Of a DNA stretch of 64,000 bases, positions 25,783-35,246 are shown in pieces. Position 1 is the stretch's first letter, and each line of letters starts with the position of its first letter. The DNA comes from Bacillus sp. 2205SS5-2 (GTDB taxonomy: Bacteria > Bacillota > Bacilli > Bacillales > Bacillaceae_K), in assembly GCF_037024155.1 (NCBI RefSeq), contig NZ_JAYKTS010000001.1, positions 211,762 to 275,761 on the forward strand, given 5' to 3'. Position numbers and translations under genes: made by a program. Under the pieces are notes generated by a model. It was not told where the DNA came from and did no database searches. It was given only the letters and a program-made list of their open reading frames with translations.

Positions 25783-26409
25783 TTAAGCTCCACTAGAAAA
25801 AAATGTTTTTGCCTTCCAAGGTTCTGTTGATAATGCAGAAATGACAGCGACTCCATCCGCTCCTGCTCGAAGAACCTGTGATGCATTTGTTTCATTAATC
25901 CCTCCAATTCCTACAATGGGCATCACTACTCCTGCAGCACGAATCGTCTCGATGACACCTGTTCCTTTCACTTCACAGATATCAGACTTTGTTGAAGTTG
26001 GAAACATAGGTCCTATCCCTATGTAATCTGCACCAAGCTCCATCGCATGTTTCGCCTCACTTACATTATGAGTTGATACACCTAAAATTCTATTTCCTAA
26101 CTTCCTTCTCACTTCAACAGCATTTCCATCTTCTTGTCCAATATGTACGCCATCTGCTTCAAGAAATAGTGCCAAATCTACGTCATCATTCACGATAAAA
26201 GGAACATCATATGCTTGACAGAGACTCTGAACTTCTTGAGCGAATTTGATCTTTTCCGTTCCCTTGAGACAAGCGTTCCCTTTTTCTCTCAACTGAAACA
26301 TCGTCACTCCTCCATCCAGTGCTTGTTTGAGCACTTCGATGGGTTTCTGGTCTCCACAATTGGTACTACCCATGACGAAATAGAGGTGTAATTTTTCTCG
26401 GAGGTTCAT
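25783..26409 (-). CDS. thiE: Thiamine-phosphate synthase
   Basis: A 208-residue TIM-barrel enzyme joining HMP pyrophosphate and carboxylated thiazole phosphate into thiamine monophosphate. Signatures: MFQLREKG (pyrophosphate-binding), FIVNDDVDLALFLEADGVHIGQ, LGVSTHN, YIGIGPMFPTSTK and PIVGIGGI. Its start overlaps the thiD stop by four bases (ATGA), so it is coupled to thiD. The C-terminus ends shortly after the EPWKAKTFF motif. It is the last gene of the thiamine locus. Distinct from TenI (30858-31475), which lacks the ThiE substrate residues. Confidence 0.95.
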   Translation of the reverse strand: MNLREKLHLYFVMGSTNCGDQKPIEVLKQALDGGVTMFQLREKGNACLKGTEKIKFAQEVQSLCQAYDVPFIVNDDVDLALFLEADGVHIGQEDGNAVEVRRKLGNRILGVSTHNVSEAKHAMELGADYIGIGPMFPTSTKSDICEVKGTGVIETIRAAGVVMPIVGIGGINETNASQVLRAGADGVAVISALSTEPWKAKTFFSSGA

Positions 26410-27221
26410 AAAATCTCAACTCGTGAAGCTCGGTAAGCCCAATGATTAGTCGGACCATGACCGTGACCAAACCCTAATTCTTCAGATATGGCAGCATTGA
26501 TAAACTCTTTTGCTATTTTAACAGCTTTATAGACAGAGCTATTTTTTGCTAGTTCAGCTGTAATGGCTGCCGCAAAAGTACAGCCTGTTCCATGCGTTTG
26601 AAAGGTTTGAATTCTCGGACTAATAAATTCATGAAAGTTCTTACCATCAAATAAAAGATCGATTGACTCCCTCATTTGGTTACTAATGTCATGCCCACCC
26701 TTGATCACAATATGTTTTGCCCCCATTTGAAAGAGGCGTTTTGCCGCTTCTCTTCGATCCTCAACCGAAAGGATGTCGATTCCTGTCAATATCTCTGCTT
26801 CTGGAATATTTGGCGTTATGACGTATGCGAGCGGAATTAATTCGGTTCGCAAGGCTTGAACAGCCTCTTTCTGTAATAATGGTGCTCCACCTTTAGCAAT
26901 CATCACCGGGTCAACGACTAGCTTTCTCCAAGAATGGGCTGCGATGATTTTGGAGACCACCTTAATAATTTCAGCGCTAAATAGCATACCTGTTTTTACT
27001 GCTTGAGGAGGCAAGTCCTCACTAATCGCTGTTAGTTGCTCTTTGACCCCCTCAATCTTGACAGGATAAACGCCTAGAACACCTAATGTATTTTGTGCCG
27101 TTACGGCGGTAATAGCTGTCATCCCGTAAACACCCAGTTCTTGAAACGTTTTAAGGTCAGCTTGAATTCCAGCCCCCCCACCACTATCAGACCCTGCTAT
27201 CGTTAATGCTTTATTGATCAT
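26406..27221 (-). CDS. thiD: Hydroxymethylpyrimidine/phosphomethylpyrimidine kinase
   Basis: A 271-residue ribokinase-fold kinase that phosphorylates HMP twice to give HMP-PP. Markers: ALTIAGSDSGGGAGIQADLKTF, PVKTGMLFSAEII, VDPVMIAKGGAPLL and the catalytic-base motif TFQTHGTGCTFAAAITAEL. The start is at ATG 27221, eight bases after AAAGGAG. It is separated from thiF by about 460 bases holding repeat sequences, so it may have its own promoter. thiE follows by translational coupling. PdxK-like activity is possible in this family, but the context says thiamine. Confidence 0.94.
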   Translation of the reverse strand: MINKALTIAGSDSGGGAGIQADLKTFQELGVYGMTAITAVTAQNTLGVLGVYPVKIEGVKEQLTAISEDLPPQAVKTGMLFSAEIIKVVSKIIAAHSWRKLVVDPVMIAKGGAPLLQKEAVQALRTELIPLAYVITPNIPEAEILTGIDILSVEDRREAAKRLFQMGAKHIVIKGGHDISNQMRESIDLLFDGKNFHEFISPRIQTFQTHGTGCTFAAAITAELAKNSSVYKAVKIAKEFINAAISEELGFGHGHGPTNHWAYRASRVEIL

Positions 27222-27246
27222 ACATCCTACTCCTTTCAAAGCCTGG

Positions 27247-27325
27247 GGCTCTTTTCGTATACATACATTATTGCTATTGAATCTATAATAGTGAGGAAAC
27301 CTCCAGTTTTGCAGAGGTTTCCTTC
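27247..27325. repeat. Half copy of the foldback repeat plus a hairpin
   Basis: 27247-27280 starts GGCTCTTTTCGTATACAT, the family terminus, but the rest of the element is missing. Next to it, GGAAACCTC (27295-27303) pairs with GAGGTTTCC (27314-27322). The hairpin has no good T-run on the minus strand, so it is doubtful as a terminator for thiF. Confidence 0.5.
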
Positions 27326-27339
27326 AAATAATTACAAAA

Positions 27340-27618
27340 GGCTGTTTTCGCAAAGTTTGTTGCTTTTCGCACCGGTCTATAAACGGTAATATAGCTTTGT
27401 TTCGGGCATCATTTATGAAAAGCGGAAGTGGCTGTCCTGCGGCGTCAGGCAAATGAAGAACTCGGAGGTGATGCCTGCATCACTGGAGGGTTATTCATTT
27501 GACCCCGAGCCGCAAGCCACTGCAGCTGGATCCGTCAATTTTTGATTTACATCAACAGTGAAATAGGTGATTTAATCAAAAATCAGATGAAATAGCCACA
27601 ATGTATACAATAAGATCC
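27340..27618 (+). repeat. Foldback repeat copy with nested unit and exact target duplication
   Basis: From GGCTGTTTTCG to the degenerate end AATAAGATCC. The octamer TTACAAAA stands immediately on both sides (27332-27339 and 27619-27626), an exact 8-bp duplication. The second foldback repeat is inserted at 27415-27532, in the same place as in the copy at 23230. It lies between thiF and thiD. Confidence 0.85.
27415..27532 (+). repeat. Nested foldback repeat, single unit
   Basis: 118 bp. Arms AGTGGCT/AGCCACT, GCGGC/GCCGC and CAAATGAA/TTCATTTG and a terminal GATGC..GCATC form one long stem-loop with bulges. Nearly the same as unit 1 at 23305. Confidence 0.8.
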
Positions 27619-27685
27619 TTACAAAAAGATGACCGATATCAACTTAATTCAAACCTCGTATACTGGTAAACTTTTGGTAAATAAC

Positions 27686-28708
27686 CTAGCCTAAATACCG
27701 ATAATAAAGTGATCTAGCTTTTGCTATCTCTTTCGTACCATGAACAAGTACACGCCCATCCTGAAACAATACTAATCGATGAGTATTGACTGAAAAGGAT
27801 AGTAAATACGGATTGATTTCTACTTGCTCCCCTTGTCCTTTAAGTGCGGCAGCTACTTGCTGTAAATCTCGCTTTTCATTTCTACTAGGACGAATTTGAA
27901 CACACTCTCTTCCACATAAAACAGAAGTTTTCATTTGATGATTAAATTGAAGGGCTGGATGAGTCGCAGTTTCTCCACAAGAAAGACAATCCACTTTTTT
28001 CATGGCAGACACATCTAACTCGCTATTTTCATTCTTCCAAACATCAAAGAATACAAGCTTTTGCCTGAGAGATTTCTTGTCCTCAACGAGAATTTTGAGT
28101 GCTTCGGTAAGTTGATAAGAAACAACCATAGTCACCGCTGAACTAATTATTCCTGCGGTATCACATGTTGCCGATCCAAGTGGAATTTTTTCCAACATAC
28201 AACGTAAACAAGGGGTCACTTTCGGAAGCACCGTAAAGAAAATGCCATAACTCCCCACACAAGCCCCATAAATCCAAGGAATGCTTTCCTTCTGCGAAAT
28301 ATCATTGATCATCATTCTCGCATCAAAATTATCTGTTGCATCGAGAATTAAATCAACTCCTTGTACAAGCTCCTTCAATTCTAGAGGGGTTACATCGACG
28401 ATATGGGCTAAAATGTCTACCTCTGAATTAATCTCCTTTAAGCGTTTCTTCGCTGCGATGGCTTTAGGTATTGAATTTCTCGCATCTTCTTCAACATAAA
28501 GTTGCTGTCGTTGTAAATTACTCCACTCCACATAGTCGCGGTCAACTATGGTCAACTTTCCAACCCCTGCCCGAACGAGTCCTTCTGCCGTTCCTGTTCC
28601 TAAGGCTCCTGCTCCAATGATTAGGACATGTTTACTAGCGAGTTTTTTTTGTCCTTGTTCACCGATGGGAGAGAAAAGGCTTTGCCGGGAATATCGATCG
28701 TTCTTCAA
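27686..28708 (-). CDS. thiF: ThiF/MoeB/HesA-family adenylyltransferase
   Basis: A 340-residue E1-like enzyme that adenylates the C-terminal GlyGly of ThiS before sulfur transfer. It has RYSRQ near the N-terminus, the nucleotide loop [34 protein letters not shown], and [15 protein letters not shown]. Two CxxC pairs (CLRC and CLSC) form the zinc site. A C-terminal extension of about 85 residues with [10 protein letters not shown]...RVLVHG matches Bacillus ThiF/MoeB proteins. It overlaps thiG by four bases. Located in the thiO-S-G-F block. Confidence 0.93.
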   Translation of the reverse strand: MKNDRYSRQSLFSPIGEQGQKKLASKHVLIIGAGALGTGTAEGLVRAGVGKLTIVDRDYVEWSNLQRQQLYVEEDARNSIPKAIAAKKRLKEINSEVDILAHIVDVTPLELKELVQGVDLILDATDNFDARMMINDISQKESIPWIYGACVGSYGIFFTVLPKVTPCLRCMLEKIPLGSATCDTAGIISSAVTMVVSYQLTEALKILVEDKKSLRQKLVFFDVWKNENSELDVSAMKKVDCLSCGETATHPALQFNHQMKTSVLCGRECVQIRPSRNEKRDLQQVAAALKGQGEQVEINPYLLSFSVNTHRLVLFQDGRVLVHGTKEIAKARSLYYRYLG

Positions 28709-29469
28709 CGGCTTAATCCTTCGATTGGGCTACTCGCTGTTGCATAGCGTTTTTTCGGCATCCTTCCAGCAACATATCCTAATCTCCCAGATTGAACCGC
28801 TAGCTTCATAGCAGATGCCATTTTCACCGGATCGTTTGCAGCTGAAATTGCTGTATTGAGTAATACAGCGTCTGCACCTAACTCCATGGCCAAGGCTGCA
28901 TCGGAAGGGGAACCTATTCCAGCGTCAACAATAACTGGTACCTCAGTTTGTTCAATAATAAACCCTAAATTGATAGGGTTGATGATTCCCTGTCCAGATC
29001 CAATCGGAGACGCACCCGGCATGATTGCGTGAGCCCCGATTTCAGCTAACCTTCTTGCCAACACCACGTCATCTGATGTATAGGGAAGAACTGTGAACCC
29101 TTCTTTAATGAGCTCTTCAGTGGCATTTAATGTTTCAATAGGATCAGGAAGAAGTGTTTTATTACAACCAATCACTTCTACTTTGATCATGTCACAAAGG
29201 CCTGATGAACGAGCCAATTGAGCATGTCTTACAGCTTCTTTTGCCGTTTTAGCTCCAGCGGTATTCGGAAGCAAGGTATAGGCATCTAAATCAAGTTGTT
29301 CTAGAAAATTAGGCTGTTGAGGTTCGAAGATATTAAGTCTACGAACGGTAAATGTTAGTATTTCAGCTCCCGATTCTGCAACAGCTTTCTTTTGTATCTC
29401 CAAACTTGGATACTTCCCAGTGCCTAATAATAATCTTGAATGAAACTCATGATTTCCAATGGTTAACAT
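28705..29469 (-). CDS. thiG: Thiazole synthase
   Basis: A 254-residue TIM-barrel enzyme building the thiamine thiazole from dehydroglycine, DXP and ThiS-thiocarboxylate. Motifs: [50 protein letters not shown] (Schiff-base Lys), [18 protein letters not shown] and [22 protein letters not shown] split between two strands. It lies one base from thiS and overlaps thiF by four, so the three are tightly coupled. Length is standard. Confidence 0.97.
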   Translation of the reverse strand: MLTIGNHEFHSRLLLGTGKYPSLEIQKKAVAESGAEILTFTVRRLNIFEPQQPNFLEQLDLDAYTLLPNTAGAKTAKEAVRHAQLARSSGLCDMIKVEVIGCNKTLLPDPIETLNATEELIKEGFTVLPYTSDDVVLARRLAEIGAHAIMPGASPIGSGQGIINPINLGFIIEQTEVPVIVDAGIGSPSDAALAMELGADAVLLNTAISAANDPVKMASAMKLAVQSGRLGYVAGRMPKKRYATASSPIEGLSR

Positions 29470-29470
29470 C

Positions 29471-29674
29471 TCATCCGCCTCCTACAAATTGAACTAATTC
29501 AATGGTATCCCCGTTTCTAATCTCCGCTTCAACATACTGCTCTTTTGCTAATATTTTGTCATTTAGCTCAATAATGATCATACTAGCTTGAAGTTCAAAA
29601 TGACCAATCAAGTCAACAACCGTCTTCAGTTCATCTGGTACGGCTACCTTACTACCATTCAGACGTAATTCCAC
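29471..29674 (-). CDS. thiS: Sulfur carrier protein ThiS
   Basis: A 67-residue ubiquitin-like protein that ends in the GlyGly tail (QFVGGG) thiocarboxylated by ThiF. Beta-grasp features [20 protein letters not shown] and the [15 protein letters not shown] strand are typical. It stands between thiO and thiG. The extra terminal glycine (GGG) is slightly unusual, but the family permits one or more residues before processing; the last two are still GG. Confidence 0.93.
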   Translation of the reverse strand: MELRLNGSKVAVPDELKTVVDLIGHFELQASMIIIELNDKILAKEQYVEAEIRNGDTIELVQFVGGG

Positions 29675-29745
29675 CTTTAATCACTCCTTAATTTTGATTC
29701 AGAAATCCTTTTTGCGGCTTGAAGATAATTAGGGACTGTCCCTCC

Positions 29746-30861
29746 TCACTTAGTTGAGTGATTAATTGTCTGGAATGAAAAAATCGAATCTGTCTCAATT
29801 CCCTCAAGCAGGTCTGCCACCATTACCCCTGTAATTGGTGCTAATAAAACCCCATTCCGGTAATGACCGGTTGCAATGATAAGCCCTTCCCAATCCTTGC
29901 ATCGCCCAACTTGAGGAATACCCCTAGCCGTTTGTGGACGAATTCCAGCCCAAGCTTTTTCCCATATGGTGTCTGATAATCCCGGCAATAGTTTAGTAGC
30001 TCGTGAGATTAGACTAGAAATCCCATCTAGTGAGACCGTTTCATCGAAACTATGAGCGTGTTCCGTTGCGCCTATTAACAAACGATTACCGGTCTTCGGT
30101 ACAATATAGCAATCTTCTGTAAAAATAGTATGAGCAATTAACTGTCTTTTTGTTTTCACAGAAAAGCACTCCCCTTTAACAGGGAAACTCTGTAGATCTA
30201 TTCCTACTGAATCCAGTAATGTTTGACTCCAAGCCCCACCAGCGATTATTACTTCTTCACTAAAATAAGAGCCTCCGGTAGTAGACACACCGTTTACTTT
30301 GTTTTGACCGAGAATGAGGTGATTCACCTCTGTATATTCTTTAATTTCTGTGCCCAACAGTTGAGCAGAATGTGCAAATGCTTTAGTCAGCTGTAAAGAA
30401 GAAACATTCCCATCTTGCTCAATGGACATTCCGCCTTTTAGAACATTTGATAGCGCTGATTCTGTTCTAGATAAAACACTTGCAGTCATCCATTCCGCTT
30501 GTTCACCCATCTCCTGATGATGACGAACTAGTTCTTTTAAATGCAGAGCCTCGTCTTCTGTTCTAGCTACCTTAATCATTCCATTCCGAAAAAATTCAAT
30601 ATCGATTCCACTCACTTCTTTTAATTCATGAGCTAATGAGGGAAACTGAACTCGACTTTGTTTGGCCAATTGAAAGAATGGGCCATCCCGTTTAATCTCA
30701 GTCTGAGCACCTAGCATTCCAGCTGCGGCTTTTGAAGCTCTGCTTGCGATTTGATTTCTTTCTAGTAACAAGACCTTTCTGCCTCGTTTAGATAGGTTGT
30801 AGGCAATAGATGTTCCGATTACTCCCCCGCCAACAATAATCGCATCATAATGCTGGTTCAT
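29746..30861 (-). CDS. thiO: Glycine oxidase
   Basis: A 371-residue FAD enzyme oxidising glycine to iminoglycine for thiazole synthesis. FAD-binding motif DAIIVGGGVIGTSIAYNLSK at the N-terminus, then ASKAAAGMLGAQ, GAWSQTLLDSVGID, FPVKGECFSV, and the C-terminal GHYRNGVLLAPITGVMVAD characteristic of ThiO. This O2-dependent branch replaces the ThiH/tyrosine route. It overlaps tenI by four bases and precedes thiS by about 70 bases. Confidence 0.94.
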   Translation of the reverse strand: MNQHYDAIIVGGGVIGTSIAYNLSKRGRKVLLLERNQIASRASKAAAGMLGAQTEIKRDGPFFQLAKQSRVQFPSLAHELKEVSGIDIEFFRNGMIKVARTEDEALHLKELVRHHQEMGEQAEWMTASVLSRTESALSNVLKGGMSIEQDGNVSSLQLTKAFAHSAQLLGTEIKEYTEVNHLILGQNKVNGVSTTGGSYFSEEVIIAGGAWSQTLLDSVGIDLQSFPVKGECFSVKTKRQLIAHTIFTEDCYIVPKTGNRLLIGATEHAHSFDETVSLDGISSLISRATKLLPGLSDTIWEKAWAGIRPQTARGIPQVGRCKDWEGLIIATGHYRNGVLLAPITGVMVADLLEGIETDSIFSFQTINHSTK

Positions 30862-31475
30862 CTCTGTTCAACTCCTTTTCTTATCGCTTCTTGGAATAAC
30901 TTAGCGGCGATACTAGGGGATTTAGCTTGATAGATTCCTGAGAGGACGGCTACCCCTTTAGCACCCGTACGCAGTACATCTTGGACGTGATCAGGCTGAA
31001 TTCCCCCGATTGCCAAGACAGGGATGGGGACTGACTGAACGATACTTTTTAAGCTAATCAAGCCGACTCCTGGTTTACCAGGCTTTGACGCAGTCTTAAA
31101 AATATTTCCATACAGAAGGTAATCCGCTCCTTTTTGATACGAGTGTTTGGCGTCCTGAATTGAATGAACCGAACACCCTACCTCCATTTGTGGGAACCAT
31201 TTTTTCACAAGCGAAACATCGACACTGTGGTGAGCAAGTTGAACACCCCCCAGTTTTTTCATATAACAAAGATCTACTCGGTCATTGAGTATAATCTTGT
31301 TAGCAGGGATTCCTTCTTCAAGTAGTAGGTCAATGACCGATAGCATTTCTTTGGCTGTCCAAGTTTTTTCACGAATGTGAATAGCCTCTACTTCATCATG
31401 TATCTCACTAGCGATAGCAATTAAGCTTTCTTTTGACTGCTGACCCGAAGAAATGACATGTAGCCCTGTCTTCAC
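30858..31475 (-). CDS. tenI: Thiazole tautomerase TenI
   Basis: A 205-residue ThiE-like barrel. It keeps the phosphate loop (VPIPVLAIGGI) and DYLLYGNIFKTASKPGKPG, but ThiE's pyrophosphate residues (QLREK) are replaced by IHIREK. Together with its place beside thiO, this marks it as TenI, which aromatises the thiazole product of ThiG. The start is ATG 31475, closely following ykoC. Moderate chance it is annotated as a second thiE elsewhere. Confidence 0.88.
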   Translation of the reverse strand: MKTGLHVISSGQQSKESLIAIASEIHDEVEAIHIREKTWTAKEMLSVIDLLLEEGIPANKIILNDRVDLCYMKKLGGVQLAHHSVDVSLVKKWFPQMEVGCSVHSIQDAKHSYQKGADYLLYGNIFKTASKPGKPGVGLISLKSIVQSVPIPVLAIGGIQPDHVQDVLRTGAKGVAVLSGIYQAKSPSIAAKLFQEAIRKGVEQR

Positions 31476-31488
31476 ATTAATCCCTCCT

Positions 31489-32295
31489 CTATGACGTATA
31501 CCTTACATCCTCAATTGGAAAAAAAGGTAGAGTTATTGACAAATAGTAGCTAGAGAGAATAATCAATGTGATTACTATCAAGAAGTAGCTATCATGTTTA
31601 GAGAATCCTATCTTATAAAAATAGGTACGTTCTTTTACTCCTACAAACCGTTTCGTTTCCATCGCCACTGCAATTCGATGAGCTCTTCGAATACTTTGTG
31701 CTAACAGCGGAATGGTATAGGATTTCACTTTATACCACACCCCTTTTAACCCTTTTTGCTCGACTACCCCTCTTACTTTCATGGCGTTTCTAATCGTAAA
31801 AAATTCCTCAATCATAATCGGTATTAGCCTTATTCCCGCCATAAAGCTGTAAGCATATTGTGGTCTAAGGTGCAATTGCTGCATCAAAGAGTAGAACAAG
31901 TTAACGGGTCTTGTAGTTAGGGCAAAAAGCAGACCTAAAATCGCAAACACGAAGGCTCTAACCCCTAAATGAACCCCTCTAAAAAAACTTTCTTCAGTAA
32001 TATGAACGAGACCCCATTGAAACCATGTAGTATCCCCTTTTCCAAAGAACATCATTGATGTCGAAGTGGAAAAAAACACGAAAAGAAAGGGAAGAAATAA
32101 TAAGAGCAATAATTTTTTGGAGAAGCCCGAAAAAATCCAAACTAATAAAAAGAACCCCAAAGTAATGAAAATAATCCAATTTAAATCATGTACGAATAAA
32201 AGAAAAATAAAGAGACTCATAATCGATACTAGTTTCAAGCTCGGATTAATGTGATAAAGCCACGTTTCACGAGTTTGAATTTCCTGTAAATTCAT
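31489..32295 (-). CDS. ykoC: ECF transporter T component (EcfT/YkoC-like)
   Basis: A 268-residue membrane subunit with about five helices. EcfT hallmarks: HINPSLKLVSIMSLFIFLL at the N-terminus and the coupling helices AGIRLIPIMIEEFFTIRNAMKVRG and AQSIRRAHRIAVAMETKRF, with the Ala-Arg-Gly type XRX boxes that bind the ATPases. It works with YkoD and YkoE to import hydroxymethylpyrimidine or thiamine. It overlaps ykoD by four bases. The name rests on operon order ykoE-D-C and similarity of type. Confidence 0.88.
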   Translation of the reverse strand: MNLQEIQTRETWLYHINPSLKLVSIMSLFIFLLFVHDLNWIIFITLGFFLLVWIFSGFSKKLLLLLFLPFLFVFFSTSTSMMFFGKGDTTWFQWGLVHITEESFFRGVHLGVRAFVFAILGLLFALTTRPVNLFYSLMQQLHLRPQYAYSFMAGIRLIPIMIEEFFTIRNAMKVRGVVEQKGLKGVWYKVKSYTIPLLAQSIRRAHRIAVAMETKRFVGVKERTYFYKIGFSKHDSYFLIVITLIILSSYYLSITLPFFPIEDVRYTS

Positions 32296-33734
32296 AACAT
32301 TACCCTCTTTGGAGATTGAAGCTGATTCAAATCGTTATAGTTATCGCTAACTAACAAACCATCCTCAATTGTCCACACTCTAGTTGCAAAGAAATCCACA
32401 ATATGCTGATCATGAGTCACCATGATGATGGTGACCCCTTCTCGTTGATAGTCTTGCAACATCTCTAAAAGTGCAAATGTGTTTTGAGCATCTTGTCCAA
32501 AGGTAGGTTCATCTAACAAAATGATTGATTTTTTATTCACAATAGATGCCGCAACACTTAATCTCCGTTTCTGCCCCATAGAAAGTTGGTAAGGATGCTG
32601 ATTCCTTTGCTCACGTAATTTAAATCGCTGCAAAAGATCCTCTACCACTTCACCCACTTCTCTCTCTTCCGCCATTTTAAGTCGGAGACCATAAGCAATC
32701 TCATCCCAAACAGAATTTGTAACAAATTGAAATTCAGGATTTTGAAAAACAAAAGTTACACCTTCTGGTACCTTTTTTGCTGAAACAAGATCCCCGAAAA
32801 GAAAATATTCCCCATTTGTTTTAATGAGATGCATCAGACTATGTAGGAGCGTAGATTTTCCTGCTCCGTTATTTCCTACTACCGTAATCCACTCACCACG
32901 TCGGATTGTTGCTTCAGGAACTGATATTTTGGCTTTTTTTTGAAGATAACCTTTGAAGTCTTTTAATTCTATAACAACCTCATTTGAAGAGGAGATTTTC
33001 CCTGGTGGAGATTGATTGAGATAATCTCTCCAAATCTCTGGATACCAAACACCTTGTCGACGTAACGTATCTCGATATTGGCGGAGAATCATTTCCTTTG
33101 CACCATCTGCCAATATTTCTCCTTTTTCATTGAAAAGGACAATTCGGTTGACTAATTCAAGTACGTGATTGAGCTTGTGTTCCACAATCACTACGGTTTT
33201 GTCATGGCTGATTTGCTTTACGGTTTCCCAGACTGCCTTTGTTCCTTCATCATCCAAAAGTGCTGTTGGTTCATCAAGAAAGAGCGTATCTGGCTTAAGA
33301 GCAAGAACAGAGGCAATCGCAAGCCTCTGTTTCATCCCACCCGATAAAGTCGCAATATTTGTATGAACATCCTCAAAAGAAAGTCCCACATCTGCTAAAA
33401 CCGCTTTAATTCTTGCCCCCATCTCTTTTTGTGGAACTTGTATATTCTCAAGAACGAAGGCGATTTCTTCGTCCACAAAAGGCATACAAAATTGTGTATC
33501 CGGGTCCTGAAAAACATACCCCCATGAAGGAGGATGTTCTATTTCAGCAGCCTTCATGGGTACGTCAACCGAGGTAGGGATCACTCCCGACAAGACTTGT
33601 AAAAGAGTCGACTTTCCACAACCTGATGGACCTAGTAATAATACTTTTTCATTCTTCTTAATGTTCAGGCTCAAATCCTTAAACAAAAGCTCTTCCTTGT
33701 CAGGAAACTTGAGGCGAAGGTCTTTAATCTTCAT
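32292..33734 (-). CDS. ykoD: Duplicated ECF ATP-binding protein (YkoD-like)
   Basis: A 480-residue fused pair of ABC ATPases. First half: GPSGCGKSTLL (Walker A), TLSGGMKQRLAIASVLA (signature), DTLFLDEPTALLD (Walker B). Second half: GNNGAGKSTLL, QLSMGQKRRLSVAA, IILLDEPTFGQD. It energises uptake by the EcfT and S subunits. The double architecture is that of B. subtilis YkoD. It overlaps ykoC by four and sits 15 bases after ykoE. Under the TPP riboswitch. Confidence 0.93.
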   Translation of the reverse strand: MKIKDLRLKFPDKEELLFKDLSLNIKKNEKVLLLGPSGCGKSTLLQVLSGVIPTSVDVPMKAAEIEHPPSWGYVFQDPDTQFCMPFVDEEIAFVLENIQVPQKEMGARIKAVLADVGLSFEDVHTNIATLSGGMKQRLAIASVLALKPDTLFLDEPTALLDDEGTKAVWETVKQISHDKTVVIVEHKLNHVLELVNRIVLFNEKGEILADGAKEMILRQYRDTLRRQGVWYPEIWRDYLNQSPPGKISSSNEVVIELKDFKGYLQKKAKISVPEATIRRGEWITVVGNNGAGKSTLLHSLMHLIKTNGEYFLFGDLVSAKKVPEGVTFVFQNPEFQFVTNSVWDEIAYGLRLKMAEEREVGEVVEDLLQRFKLREQRNQHPYQLSMGQKRRLSVAASIVNKKSIILLDEPTFGQDAQNTFALLEMLQDYQREGVTIIMVTHDQHIVDFFATRVWTIEDGLLVSDNYNDLNQLQSPKRVML

Positions 33735-33749
33735 CCTTACCCCTCCTTA

Positions 33750-34346
33750 TTATTGATCTAATGCATCAAAATCTTGTTGACTGGGAGGACGAACAATATT
33801 AGTAACCCCTGTGCGCTCTAAAGCTTTCACTAAAAAGTAAGACCCCATGCCCGCGATTAGGATAGATCCTACGATTCTTGCGGAAAGGAATAGTAGTAAA
33901 TTCCATAATTCAAGATCTCCCATATAGCCTTTATAGTAGTCCATCACAATCGATCCTAGGGCAGACCCTACAGCCGCTAAGCAAACAATTATTAATCCAG
34001 ACCGCTTATAACGCACCATCATAAAGACAAGTTCAGCACCTAATCCTTGAATCAATCCAAACAAGAGAACTTCAAGTCCCCATTCAGATCCCATTAACAA
34101 TTCACCTGAAGAGGCTGCGATTTCCGCTAAAAGTGCAACTCCTGGTTTCTTAATTATTAAAAATGCAACGATAGCAGCCATAAACCACATTCCGTATATC
34201 AATTGCTCTGCATGAAACCCAAACGGCTTAAATACGTTATAAACTGGACCCCATAGTTTATATATAATTCCGAATCCAATGGATATCACAACAGTCACTA
34301 AAATATCAGTTAACTTTAATTTACCCACGTAAATCACCGACTTCAC
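33750..34346 (-). CDS. ykoE: Thiamine/HMP ECF transporter S component (YkoE)
   Basis: A 198-residue, six-helix substrate-binding subunit. Features: LTDILVTVVISIGFGIIYKLWGP, the WxxxAIVAFLI helix with KKPGVALLAEIAASSGELLMGSEWG, and GLGAELVFM. These are typical of YkoE, which binds thiamine precursors (HMP). It overlaps tenA by 26 bases and leads ykoD and ykoC. Expression is set by the TPP riboswitch upstream of tenA. Confidence 0.9.
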   Translation of the reverse strand: MKSVIYVGKLKLTDILVTVVISIGFGIIYKLWGPVYNVFKPFGFHAEQLIYGMWFMAAIVAFLIIKKPGVALLAEIAASSGELLMGSEWGLEVLLFGLIQGLGAELVFMMVRYKRSGLIIVCLAAVGSALGSIVMDYYKGYMGDLELWNLLLFLSARIVGSILIAGMGSYFLVKALERTGVTNIVRPPSQQDFDALDQ

Positions 34347-35034
34347 TCAACTTCTGTTGATTCAATTTCTCCTGAAATGGCCATTTTTCTAATGTGTATG
34401 CCATCTCCCAAAACTGCAACTCATATAAACTACTTAAAATAAAATGGTTTTTCATCCGGTCACGCTCTGCTTCTGTAACCGTTTCTGCTAATTCATCCAA
34501 TCTTTGAATCTGCTCATCTACTAGCTCTTTAAACCAATCCCCTCCGTACGTGGCAATCCACTCTTGATAAATAGGCTCACCTGGCGTACAAGCTTGTAAT
34601 CTTTCACCTATTTCGTAATAAAGCCAGTAACATGGCAGAATCACTGCAATAATTTCCGCCAATCCACCAAACTGAGCTACACGATACATATGAGAGGCAT
34701 AGGCATAGGCTGTAGGTGCTGGTTGAAAGGCAAGGAGTTCATCCTCTGTAATACCCAGTTGCTTCGAAAATTTTTCATGAAGGGACATCTCTGCTTCATT
34801 TGTTCCCTGAGCATGAGCAGCCATTCTTGCTGTTGTTCGTAAATCCATTGCCTTTGCAGCCCCTAATGCTTGCACTCTGGAAAAATGAGTTAAATAATAG
34901 GCATCTTGTTGAACGTAAAAACGAAATTTATCTAGAGATAAAGTCCCGTCTCCAATCCCTTTTACAAAGGGATGATCAAAACTCGCTTCCCAAATTGGCG
35001 CTACAGCTTCTCTTAATTCCTGTGAAAATGTCAT
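34321..35034 (-). CDS. tenA: Aminopyrimidine aminohydrolase (thiaminase II)
   Basis: A 237-residue all-helical enzyme that salvages HMP from degraded thiamine. Catalytic residues are present: Asp in FYVQQDAYYLTHF, Cys in VILPCYWLYYEIG and Glu in YELQFWEMAYTLEKWP. It is first gene of the thiamine operon. Start chosen at ATG 35034, six bases after AGAGGG; the frame continues upstream without a ribosome site. The riboswitch and terminator lie upstream, separated from the gene by a foldback repeat copy. Confidence 0.94.
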   Translation of the reverse strand: MTFSQELREAVAPIWEASFDHPFVKGIGDGTLSLDKFRFYVQQDAYYLTHFSRVQALGAAKAMDLRTTARMAAHAQGTNEAEMSLHEKFSKQLGITEDELLAFQPAPTAYAYASHMYRVAQFGGLAEIIAVILPCYWLYYEIGERLQACTPGEPIYQEWIATYGGDWFKELVDEQIQRLDELAETVTEAERDRMKNHFILSSLYELQFWEMAYTLEKWPFQEKLNQQKLSEVGDLRG

Positions 35035-35091
35035 TCTTTTCCCTCTTTTCCGACGATCCACAGCAATTGGTTTTTTTCTAAGGCTCTTTTC

Positions 35092-35238
35092 GTATACATT
35101 GTGGCTATTTCATCTGATTTTTGATTTAATCATACATTTTGTTGATTTCCATTAAAAACAGACGAAATGATACTCGAATCAAAGCTTTATCCAGATAATA
35201 GACTGATATGAAAAGCCACAATCTTTGAGAAAACAGCC
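35092..35238 (-). repeat. Foldback repeat copy in the tenA leader
   Basis: GGCTCTTTTCGTATACATTG at one end and TTTGAGAAAACAGCC at the other (inverted orientation). It lies between the riboswitch terminator and tenA, so it is transcribed as part of the mRNA leader. Flanks TTTTCTAA/CTGTCTAA match at six of eight positions. Confidence 0.85.
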
Positions 35239-35246
35239 CTGTCTAA

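Noticed and set aside
27291..27325. Second riboswitch or T-box ahead of thiD
   Set aside because: Only a single simple hairpin is present; none of the conserved TPP or T-box sequence blocks occur.
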